A DNA stretch of 64,000 nt, from assembly GCA_963920765.1 (NCBI GenBank), contig OY987242.1:34186002-34250001 (forward strand). Reading direction: 5' to 3'. Made by a program: the position numbers and the translations under genes. This document shows positions 45,293 to 56,200 of this stretch, piece after piece (position 1 is the stretch's first letter; every line of letters starts with the position of its first letter). Origin of the DNA: Ulota crispa. Lineage: Eukaryota; Streptophyta; Bryopsida; Orthotrichales; Orthotrichaceae. Below the pieces are notes generated by a model. That model was not told the origin of the DNA, ran no database searches, and was given only the letters and a program-made list of their open reading frames with translations.

Positions 45293-46096
45293 GGGAGGAT
45301 GCAAGCTAAAGGTGACTATTATGTAAGTCATCAGGGTTTAGTTTTTTTAGCAAATGAATCTAGTTTCATTGAAAAATGAAGTCTTTAAGAGAGAAATGAC
45401 TCATATTTAGAAAGTAGACTTGTTGATGATCCAATTTCCACCAAAATAAAGTATATATCTCTAATGTGATAAGAGAAAAGGACTTTTGAACATAACTCCT
45501 AAAACTGTCACAGTGCTTTTTTCTTGCTAAAAAGGACTCTTAAATAATATGTAGACTCATAATATGGGCACAATCTTTTGGCATCATTATTGGAAGATTG
45601 GGATGATTACATTTTGAAATAATTTTTTTATGAATGTAATTTTTTTTTTGGAGAAAAGGACTTATGTGCTCTTGAATGACTACAATTTTTGGCCCTTTTT
45701 GGAAATTGATTTCTCTAAGTTAAATCATTTTTTCTACTTTTTTTCTTTACTGAAGTGTCTTAGAATGGCATAAACTAGGGTGGTCAACCTTTGGAATTTG
45801 GAACTCTCATTGAGAAGAGGGAGAATTCTTATTGGGAACACAATGTGCTCTTGAATGACTGCAATTTCTGGCCTTTTTTGTGGAATTGATTTCTCCAAGT
45901 TAAATCATTTTTTTAAGTGTTTTTCTTTTCTTAAGTGTTTTAGAATGGCATAAACTAGGGTGGTCAGCCTTTGGAATTTGGAACTCTCATTGAGAAGAGG
46001 GAGAATTCTCATCGGGAACACAAAAACACTCCATTTTGTACTCAAAAAAGGACTTTTTTTTTGCCACAAATGGTCACCCTTAGCTTGCATCTCCCC
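45293..46096. mobile_element. 804-bp element with GGGAGATGCAAGCTAA ends
   Basis: GGGAGGATGCAAGCTAAAGG at the left and CCCTTAGCTTGCATCTCCCC at the right, with AAAT repeated on both sides (45289-45292, 46097-46100). Inside, a 179-bp segment starting ATGTGCTCTTGAATGACT is tandemly duplicated (45664 and 45843). Four-base duplication; superfamily not assigned. Confidence 0.65.
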
Positions 46097-46319
46097 AAAT
46101 ATTGAAATACCCTTGGAGGCTTGGACCATAATTTTCAAGTATTTGTTCTATTGTGCAATGTCACTTCTTTCTCCCTTATATGCATGCTGATTCTTTATTG
46201 TTCTATTACACTCCTTGCTTTAACATTGACGGCATGAAGGAAGTAGTGTGCACAACAACAAAAAACGCTTGAAAATTATGATCCACACATGTTTGTGCAA
46301 TTTTTGTAAAAACCAGAGG

Positions 46320-46636
46320 TAAGGTAGGAACACCCATAAGCGTTAGTGCCCCCATAACTGTCACCTCTAAAATCTTGAAAAATTTGTAGAAGTAAACAAA
46401 TGTAACTACAAGGATGTACAACACGTGAACATGAAACCTTAGTGTTGGTTATGGGTACAATGACAGTTTGCTTTTTAAAATTTCACAACTTATTTTCACA
46501 ATATCCAAATAATAAATTCAAAAGTGCAAACTCATTATTTTTTTGTTGCTAACAAGATCCTATAATTTGCTAGATGTTTGTAATAGTCATCATGTTCAAA
46601 ACCCTTAAACTAACGCTTATGGGTGTTCCTACCTTA
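46320..46636. mobile_element. Family C element, intact, 317 bp
   Basis: TAAGGTAGGAACACCCATAA to CGCTTATGGGTGTTCCTACCTTA, near-perfect termini. It lies between two family E copies with TA on each side. Confidence 0.8.
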
Positions 46637-46902
46637 CCCTTGATTTTTCACAAATTGCACACATACCCTTGGAGGCTTGAACCATAAATTTCAAGTGTTT
46701 GTTCTATTGGGCAATGTCACTTCTTTCTTGCTTATATGCATGCTGATTCTTTTCTGCTCTATTGCACTCCTTGCTGTAACATTGACCATGAAGGAAGTAG
46801 CATGCAGTCGTGCACAACAAAAAAACTCTTGAAAATTATGATCCAAAAATGTTTGTGCAATTTTTGATAAAACTCGGGGTATCCATACAATAATGGCAAA
46901 CT

Positions 46903-47519
46903 TTAGCCCTTAAAGGACCGCTCTATGTATTACATAGTAAATATGCAGCCGTATAATTGGTATTTGCTACCAATAAAAGGTTTTAAATTGGAGTCTTGAC
47001 TACCTCACTAGAACCCATGGTTGCTACATTGGGCCGCTTGTCCGCCTGCCCGTCCATCCGCCAGAAGTGTCTGATTGAACTTATGTCCGTCCAATGTGGT
47101 CAACTCATAGTTGACTTCAAAGAATGGTACAAAATGCTAAAAATAACTTACTTTGTACATGCTAGTGATACTCTTTGTTGCCAATATGAAGTCAAAATGT
47201 GGATTTAACGCCATATCATGTGATAAAAATGAAAAATAATAAATTGAGTCTTCCATTTTTAGGTCAAAAACCCTAAAAACAATCATAAAACTACAAGAAG
47301 ACCGACACCTCCGCCCATCTTGTCTTTTTGACCCGCCCGACTCTCCCGTCCAATAGCCAAATATTGCCTAATGTAACAACCATGCTAGAACCGCATTGAT
47401 CTATATTCTAACTTCTTTGTTGATCTCAAATATAGTAAAGGTGTGGATGCATTCCAAATACAAGAAAATACTAAATACTGTATTGGCCGCAAAGGGCTCC
47501 TTAGTCTTTTAAGGGTTAG
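46903..47519. mobile_element. Family A element with a TTAG target-site duplication
   Basis: TTAG then CCCTTAAAGGACC at the left; GTCTTTTAAGGG then TTAG at the right. The host family E sequence reads CAAACTTTAGGGG once one TTAG and the element are removed, and the intact family E copy at 38673 reads CAAACTTTAGGG. Homologous to 11545-11772 except for the nested insertion 47016-47384. Confidence 0.85.
47016..47384. mobile_element. hAT-like MITE, 369 bp, 8-bp TSD
   Basis: CATGGTTGCTACATTGGGC at the left and CCTAATGTAACAACCATG at the right. CTAGAACC precedes (47008-47015) and follows (47385-47392). The related element at 11545 lacks it and keeps a single CACTAGAACCAC. The interior has CCGCCTGCCCGTCC-type runs. 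Confidence 0.85.
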
Positions 47520-47560
47520 GGGTATCCATAAAACTTCCCTCGATCAGGGTTTGGGAAATA

Positions 47561-48340
47561 TTTCAAAAATTCCAGCTAAAAGTTGGTTACTCAAGAGTAT
47601 GTTTAGCTTAACATTGTTTGAGATCAGTTGCTGCCTTTTTGCACTTAGGGAAAGCAGCCAATTTCCTATGGTACCAAATTTTAAGCAGCTAAATTTCCTT
47701 CTATATTTAACTTAAATAAGCCAAAACCCTCAAAAAGATTTCAAAAATAACAAAGACATATACATATATAAAATCAATAAACAATGTAATGTTTATAGCA
47801 AAAGTTGAACTTAGAAATTCCTCATTAGTTGAGGACAAGATACTTAGCTTTACTAATGTACAAAGCTCACATTTGCAATTTAAAGAAATTCTATTTGCTA
47901 GAAGAGAGAGACAGAGAGATTACTTGATGTCACTTATTTGCAAATGGTATCATGAATAGGATAAAATGGAATCACCTAGTGATTTAAAGGCAAGAATAAG
48001 TCAAGAGCCTTTGCAACTCTAGGCTCCAATGGCTAACCTTGAAGTATTGAACTTATACTACCTTTGATGATTCGCTATCCTTGACTTTGTCAATTGAAAT
48101 CCGGACATATCCTTTGAAGATCCTCTAACATCCAGTTTCTTGTATTTTCTTCCGGTCAATTTCCTACCCATTTTGAAAAAGAGCAAATAATTTTCCTTTG
48201 TGATATTTTATTAACCAAAAACTTTCATTGCTTTTGGTTTTACAGCCGAACAACTTGAATTTGAACTGGCCGTTAGCTAATCTTACACTAGCGGTCGGTT
48301 CTTCCCGGACCTTGCCCTCGATTATAATGGATTTCATTAT
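47561..48340. other. Spacer, nothing recognised
   Basis: AT-rich; an AGAGAGAGACAGAGAGA stretch near 47901 is the only simple repeat. No gene. Confidence 0.4.
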
Positions 48341-49164
48341 GAACACGGCTTGCCACATGGGACTACTGTAGCAAGAGGGATGGGTTCAAGTGTTCAACTG
48401 TTCGAGGCTGGCACCAGCATTTTGGTAGGCTGGAAAGTGAAGAGGGTTGGCCTTCAAACTTCAAAGCTGCAACCAAGGCAAGTGCGGCGTGGTGGGCATT
48501 CATGGCCCCATCATTTGCGAGTTCTGCACACTTCTGCACTCCCACAGTAAACTTAGTGAACTTAGTGCAGCACTGCAGCAGCCTTTTAGGTGCCTCATCC
48601 CATCCGTGCCACGTCCCCCCACTCACTCATTTCCTCAGCAGCTCCACCAGCTGCGTCGCCACCGCATTGTTCCTCTCTCGCAGCTCCACCACTAAGCTTA
48701 GCACTTACTGAATCCGCCATAGCCACTGCAATTCTAGTTCCACTGCAACTGAACCAAACTCCTTACCAAACTCCTTACCAAACTCTTCGAGCATCCCCAC
48801 ACGCCCCAGTAAGCTTATCATCCCAAACCACACACTCAAAACTCCCACTTCTAGTTGCTCTTTCCACACTTCTGTCAGATCAGCGTAGAGTCCAACATTG
48901 CCAAGCCCAATGTAACTTAGTTCCTGAATGTCTAGAAAGCTACACTACCTCTCACAACACCACTTTCTTACTGCTCACTGAACCATACCAATTTGCACAT
49001 TTCTTTATATATAATTATAGACCCCGTCTAGTAGAAGTCCAATGCTGTCTCAGTCTGAATTCCTGCAGTTGTTCTGATCGAAGACCCTGGAGTTTCGATT
49101 CACAAAAGGTTTAGGCGTTATCTTCGTCTGCTAACAATAAGTGAGAAAAGTGAGAAAAGTGGCA
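48341..49164. other. GC-richer tract upstream of the LAX-like gene
   Basis: Ser/Pro/Ala-rich open frames on the + strand (longest 48590-49114) and frames on the - strand, none recognised. TATATATAA at 49006-49014 followed about 100 bp later by AAAAG|GTTTAG could be a TATA box plus an untranslated first exon of the LAX-like gene, but nothing confirms it. Confidence 0.25.
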
Positions 49165-49455
49165 GAAGTATAGTAGGCACAACGGTTAGAGCATCGTCCA
49201 CCCAAGACAAGGAATGGGACTTTAATTACTTCATTTTTTTTTTTGTGTTGGTGGGGTCAGCTGTGTGGGAGGATGAGGTGCTTTTAGGGCTCCAATGCAA
49301 CCACGGCAACTCCATAACCAGGACCATGCACGTCAAAACGACATCTACCTACTGCAGTTTTCTCGTTTCTCAGTGTTTCTCAGTATGCCGCACGTTGCTT
49401 GCAGTTTTTTTTTTTTTTTTTTTTTGCAACAACTTGCAAGAGCTTGATTGACCTG
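49165..49455. repeat. Dispersed repeat, tRNA-SINE candidate, copy 2
   Basis: Head TAGTAGGCACAACGGTTAGAGC followed by ATCGTCC resembles a tRNA D-arm and A box. The body matches 39745-40025. No convincing B box (GGTTCGANTCC) is visible; GACAAGGAATGGGAC is at the expected place. A 22-base T run (49409 onward) lies near the right end. Confidence 0.4.
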
Positions 49456-50047
49456 ACCTGAGTTTCTCTAGTGCGTGGATCTGGGATGAGAGTGAGTCTC
49501 CGGGTTGATAATGATGCCCTTATCCTTTGAAATATTACTTACCCAGTGGAGTGGAGCCTGCAGCTGGAAAGCTAGAGTTACGTACATCATTGCCATGACA
49601 GTGATAAGGGACCACTTAGTGATTCCCCGCCAGTTGAGTTGGATTGTAACACGGCATGTCTGCGTTACCCATTAATGGCAGTACCGTCGTGATATCAGCC
49701 AGATCTCAGTGGTAACTCTAGACAGCGACCTTCACAACATTATTAGCTAAAAAAGTGGTGCCAAACTGTGCGAATTGCAGTCAAAGGGCCATACTTGCAG
49801 TTAATACTCCAAGCCTTCTAGCAAATTCTTAGCGAGCATGATTTGCACAACTAAGTTTTTGAAGTTCTGGTACTCCGGACTCCGGAGAGCTGTGAAACCG
49901 ATTTGCAAAACTGCAGTTTCAAAATTAGGAGGTTGCTGAGATTGCTGAGATTGTGGAGTATCTGGGCATTTGGAGTGTAGCATTTGTTTGGGATAAATTT
50001 TTTTGGTTTTTGGTTTCGGTGCAATTGCGTTGGGGTTCAAGGCCGGA

Positions 50048-50236
50048 ATGAAGATGACTGGAGAGCGTGGAGTAGCGGCGTCTGCTGGAGATGGATCATC
50101 GACAGAGCTGCAGGGAAGTGCAGACGGCAATGGTGGTGGAGGTGGTGGAGGTTTACAGGCGGGATTGACGAGGTTGTCGTTGCTTTGGGAGGGGGGTTCG
50201 GTGTTTGATGCGTGGCTTGTGGCTTCTGCTGCTCAG
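50048..50236 (+). CDS. LAX: LAX-like exon 1
   Basis: 63 residues from MKMTGERGVA to WLVASAAQ. A second ATG follows at 50054. Ends in phase 0 before GTATGG. Confidence 0.8.
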
Positions 50237-53200
50237 GTATGGCCATCTCCATTGCAGCACTAAGTTCACCCATCTCAAACCAATTATAATTTGTGTTGTC
50301 TAATATGTTGAGTTCACCATTTTTGAATTTTCCTTCATACATCTAAAACCAATGAATAGTATCCTCTAACACATCAAGTTCACCATATTTGAATTTTCCT
50401 TCACCCATCTGAAACCAATAATTAGTATTCTCTAACATGTTGAGTTTGTCATGTTTGGATGTTCCTTCAAATCCTTTGTGTTCTTCTATAAAATCACAAA
50501 TGATCGAAGTCAATAATTTCATCACTTTGTTTTTGAAATATTTTTTGAATGAACTTGTTGTTTGCCTACATTAGCGTGCATGTGTCTTCATCCCAAAATA
50601 GATCTAAATACCTTCATACACAACATCTAAGACAAACAGTTACCGTTTTTCAAACTATTGAGTTTGCCAATTTAAAATGTCCTTGAAATCTTGAGTACTC
50701 CTTTGCAAAACTAGATTTCTTTGTTTTGGAATCTACATCAGTGTTTTTGTTTGGGGCCATAAATCGCCAGAAAGTTAATTTTTGTTGAAGAGCCTGAAAT
50801 TAGCACTACAGCTAGTGAAAATATTAAGTGTGATTTGCCAAAATTCACTAATGAAAGGATTGCATTTGCCCCCTTTTCCCACATGTCACATGTCACGTCA
50901 CAGTCATTTGTTTTAGATGTATTTTTGCACTAAATAGCTGGGGATCGCCTATGGACTTTACCAAAAAATAAATGAAAGAATCCAGACTTTTGCACAAAAA
51001 AAAAAAAAAAAACAATCGTCAAATTAGCACCAAACACTAAATTCCAATTTAAACACTGTTCTACATAGATCTAGAGGGTTTTTTTTAACAGCAACGTTGA
51101 GTGGATTATATGATCGCTTCCTTTTGTTCAAGTTTACATACATTTGGCCAATGTATGGAATGTTCTTCTTTTTAGGTTTGAGTGTTTTTAAACTAAGCTT
51201 ACTTGGTTTTCACAACGTGACCCCGAACGTGACAAACCAAATTTCTCATTTTAAATCCATGAGACCTTAGTTCCTTGAGGGGATAAGTTTATCTTGAAAA
51301 TTGCAACTTGCATTCTGGCAATGGCAAATCAGATCTAGTGTTGATGGTCAGTAGCAAGATTTGGTTTTCCTGACTTGACTGTACCAAATTTTTGGAGCTT
51401 CGAGAACTGAGCTGACGCGCAGTTGTACTGGAATCGCAAATTCTTATTTAATGGCCTCCCTAATTATTTTATTCTGTTAATAGCTATCTGTAGAGCTAAA
51501 AAATGAGTATTATCTCAGTTTTAATTTGCATTCGGTTTCTAAAGTACCCTTACCGAATATTTGCTGAGGACGTTGATCACTTAAAAAATGCCACGTTTCA
51601 CTTTCGGTTTTAAAATTTAATCTGAGAATCTTAAAAAATTATCATTTATATTTGTCCAGCTAATAAACTGACGTTAACGCTTGATTTTTCTAATCACGAT
51701 TGATCACAAATTCCTATTAACCTAGCCACTCAAATCACCCCACGGTGGAATTAAACTATATATGTTTTGAGGGAATTGCTAACGCCACACCCCAAGGGGC
51801 CAAGGTGTGCTTTGAGCATAGACTACGAGAATTTAATGAAGATTTATTAAATTTGGATCAAAAGATTTGTTTCATTTTTATCATTCTAACGCCATATTCA
51901 AAAAAATTGGAGGTGCTTGAATTTGAAATTAGAAATATAAGATTTTTGAAATATTTAAAGAAAAAGTACATCAAAAATTAGCAATGGTGTAATAAATGTT
52001 CAAAAAAAGTTTGTGGTTCTTTTTCTTTTTTTCAAGAAGGTGGTAATGCCTAGATTGAATGAACAATGGACCACTTAAATAAAAAAATAGCATTAAATTT
52101 GCAAAATATATGCTTATTGGGGTGTGGTGTTAGCAATTTTGGGTGTGGCTTTAGCAATTCCCTATTTTTATTGTTTTCGGGAATAGACAATTTTCCAGAG
52201 TCAGGTGGGTCAGAAAGGCTACTAGAAACATTGTCAAAGTCCTTTGAATCTCAATCACTGATCAAACGGCCCTCTTTAAGGACAATGTAATAGATGCTTG
52301 GTTGAGTAAAGGAGAGTCAACTATTGATCATCAAACGGCTGCATCTCAACTCAATCCTTAGCCATATATTGCTTGCAACATTAAAAAAGGATTATGATGT
52401 ATAGTACAATCCTCAAATTTTTCTGCAACTAGATTGCATCAATTCAACAAGATGCTTTGGACAAAATGTTAAACTTGTGTGTTCAGCTAGATTCACCCAA
52501 TTTAACAAGATAATTTTGACAACCAAGTATGAATAACACTTTTTTGGTCAAATTACCAACAAAAGAGTGACATTTTTACCTTGGAACTTGCACTATTGTA
52601 CATCCATATCATAAAGCCTTAAGTGTCCATCTCTCATGCAATATTCAAAATTCTTTATTAACACCAAAAGTTCAAAACTCTTTATTATAAAGCATTGGGT
52701 GTTTGTGTATCACCCAAAATTTGAAATGCAGAAAAAGAAGAGGGAGAGGAAAAGGTAAGGAAAAGGAGGATGAAATTGTTTAATAAATCATCAGATACTG
52801 AGAAAGACAACACCAAGTGCATGCAAGACATACTTGTGGTATTAATATGTGACTGTTTGTGGGGGGGGGGCAATTGTGGGATTGTTCCATAGATTGGTCA
52901 AGTGGTGCTTACCTTGCCATACACGATGTCACAAATGGGCATTGCTTTCGGAGTGTCGGCCATAATTTTGTATAACATTTTGGGAGCGTGGTCGGTGTAC
53001 CTGCTGGTGTGGCTCTACTTGGAGTTCAAAGCTCGAGCTGCCCTGGAACAAGTCAAAGCTCGCCCTGAAGGACACATTCTCCAGGTACAGTGATACTTGG
53101 ATAAGGTCAGTCTTTGTAAGTGAATGTCAATGTTTAGGGAGAATCGGCGGTTAATGTATTGTCAACTACACCAAATATTGTATTGAGGTTGTTTTACCTT

Positions 53201-56200
53201 AGTAAGTTACCTCATGACTCATCACTTGGTCACTTGGAGGCACATGCAACACACTAAATATTTATTTAGATTTCACATGGTTTGTGACTTGGAAACTACT
53301 AGTTTGTCTTTTTGTTGCTTCATTGTTGTTGATAGGCTATCTAAAAATGGTTTGTTGCAGTAATTTTTGATGAAAGATACTATAGTAGCAATAAATATTT
53401 ATAGTGTGAAATGTCAAAGTGTGGGGCAACCTAAACGCAATATTCACTGTAGTTGAAATTGCACAAAATCGCTAGATAAATAAGGGTATTGATATGTGCA
53501 CACTGGGGTTGATATATGCACACCCCCCTAGGGGTAAATTATAGATTTCTACCATCATAAAGTTGAATTTGAGGATTTTGAATTCAAATTTGGACTTAAA
53601 GACCATGATTTAGCCTAGAACCATAAAAGAGATTGCAACTAAACAACACCTAATGGAAAGGCTTATCTTTTTTTACAAACAAAAGTAAAAGTAACACTTT
53701 TCCCCCTAGCTAAGCTTATTTATTGGGTGTTGTTCAATTGCAACCTTTGTTTATGGTTCTAGACTACATCATGGTCTCTAAGTCCAAATCTAAATTCAAA
53801 ATTCTCAAATTCAACTTTTTGATGGTAGAAATCTATAAATTATCTTCTAAAAGGGTATATCAACCCCCAATGTGCACATATCAATTCCCATAAATAATTG
53901 GGTTTTTTTTTCAAAACTTTAATTCTAGAATATTATAATAGAACTATAAAAAATTTACAAGAAATAACCAAAGCATACTGGTGAAAATTTGTTTGAAATT
54001 GGGAAATGTTGAATTTCAGCTAGTGAAGCTAAAATTTCTCCCCATGTCTCCCCATACTCATTACTATGAAACATTTGGATGGTGTCAAGGTCATCTTTTT
54101 TGTGTGTTCAAAGCCCAATAAAATGAAATGCTTGTTTGTGGTCAATGCTTGGATATGGTGAACGTTTTTTTTTGGCCCAAAGCATTGACCTTATCCAAGC
54201 ATCACTGTATAAGATTGCCCATTTCTTAACCCTTTAACTTTCAAAAAGGTTGATATGAAAGTTTTTCATTTATCTATTTTTCTTTACGTCTTTGTACATT
54301 TATAAAATGCATCTCATTTTCACTAAGTTGATTTATATCTTTGCCAAATATTTGCCTAACATTTCATCAACATGGTCACAAGAAAAGGTTGATTTTTACC
54401 AATTTTGTAATTAATTTGGACAAATGAGAACTTATTTGACAAAGCATTACTTTTATAGCTTCTTACAAAGCTTTGTTCAGTCAATATAGAAAATTTCTAG
54501 CGTCTAAGGTTTAATGTACACAAATGTGCCTTGCATGTGCTTTACACTGTCTCTCTCTTAATTTTCAATGAATTTTTTGGTGACTTTTCACCCTCCATTT
54601 TCTTGCATTTTCCTCTTTCTCCCCCCTTTTTTATTTCAAATTTTGAGTGAAAGGCATATACACAATGCTTGATACCTAATGCTTTATGATAAAGAATTTT
54701 GTAATTTTAGTGTTAATAGAGAATTTTGAAAATTGCGTGACAAACAAACACTTGAGGCTTTAAAATCTAAATTTATTCCCAAAAGTGCACCCTAGTGTTA
54801 ACTTACTCACTCTAGTGGGTTAATTTATAAAATAGTGCTCTTCATCACATCACTTTAAATGATTAGTGGATAACTTGTGCACCTATTAGCACATTTGCAA
54901 GACAATGTATTTACTATAACACTCTTTCCCATTTGAAGCACTCCACAAATATTATTGTAATTTTTTTATACTTATGATAAAAATAGATCAAATTTTTAAT
55001 GTAAGTCAAGTTATCCAAACTATAGGTCCAGTCTACCAAATGTAGGTAGTTCATGTATCCAAATGCCAATCAACCAAAACTTCAAAACCAAACAAAAAAC
55101 ACATACAAAAAACTCTCCAAACGGTACTATAGTTTCTTTGTTTACAAAAATACACTTTTTCCATGAATGGGTTCGTTGGAGAGCCAATGCCACCTGGACG
55201 TGAAAAATTGCACAAGTAAAGTTCCTACTTGCAACCATGTACATTCATAATATTCGGTAGCACTAGTAAAGGTTGCCCTCCCTCCAAGAGAATGGTGTGG
55301 AATATTCCACACACTTTTTTAGCTATGGGGACACTTGGTTGAATTTGTCAAAGTTTATGAAAGGGAGGCTTAGTTCAGTGCACACACATCAAGGAGCCAG
55401 ACATGTCAAAAATTTATTATTTAAGAAAAAAACATTTAAAAAAAAAAATCAAGATGAAGTTTGTGGATGATACCTAAAGAGAGGGAAAGGTAGCCTCTCT
55501 TTAGGCTATTGAATGTTATGTTAGTGCTCACATCATACATTTATAACTCTTTGTATACATTAATCTTGTTTAGTTTTATTTATTTACTCAGTCTCTCAAG
55601 TTTTCTCTCATTTCATGCTTACATAAAAAATAGGAAAACAACTTGATTCTAAAGTGTCTTAATCATAAATTTGACGCTTTTGTAGAATGATCAAACAACA
55701 TTTTCCTCCAAATTTTGGGAGTCAAAATGTCACTTGGAAAATTGTTTAGTAACAAAAATGCCACCTTTCTAAAACGTTGGGTGTTCTACTTATTTTTTCA
55801 TTTTTTTTTTTTCCTAGGAGCCTTGATCTTTAGAAATACACAATGAGGGACATCTTTTTATTTGTTGAGGTTTCCACAGGATACTTTCTATAAATGTTTG
55901 AGTGTCATAATGAACACTTTCAAAATAACTATTAGTCATAATTGAACATAATAAAAAAACCCAAATGATATCAAAATCCATGTCAGGTTTCTGCCTTGGT
56001 CAGTGGCAGGGAAAATTTTCTTGGCTATGATTTGCCTAAACCTTACCTCAAAATTCAACCGGCAACCATAACATTAAAAAAAGTAATTGATATGTGCACA
56101 CCAAGGGTGATATTTGCACACCCCCTCGGGGGTAAATTATAGATTTTGACTATCAAAAAGCTAAATTTGAGAAATTTGAATCCAAATTTGGACTTAGAGA

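Larger units (their letters stand above)
45217..47560. mobile_element. Nested transposon stack on family E elements
   Basis: Family E sequence (TTATGGATACCCCTCAAGTT, TTGCACAAAT, GAAAATTATGATCCA, CATGTTTGTGCAATTTTTG) occurs twice in tandem and is interrupted by three separate insertions: 45293-46096, the family C element 46320-46636, and the TTAG-flanked family A element 46903-47519, itself carrying the hAT-like element 47016-47384. The family E ends reappear at 47520 (GGGGTATCCATAAAACTT). Confidence 0.7.

Noticed and set aside
48590..49114. 174-codon Ser/Pro/Ala-rich frame upstream of the LAX-like gene
   Set aside because: Low complexity, overlapping frames on both strands, no family match, no splice junction linking it to the LAX exons.
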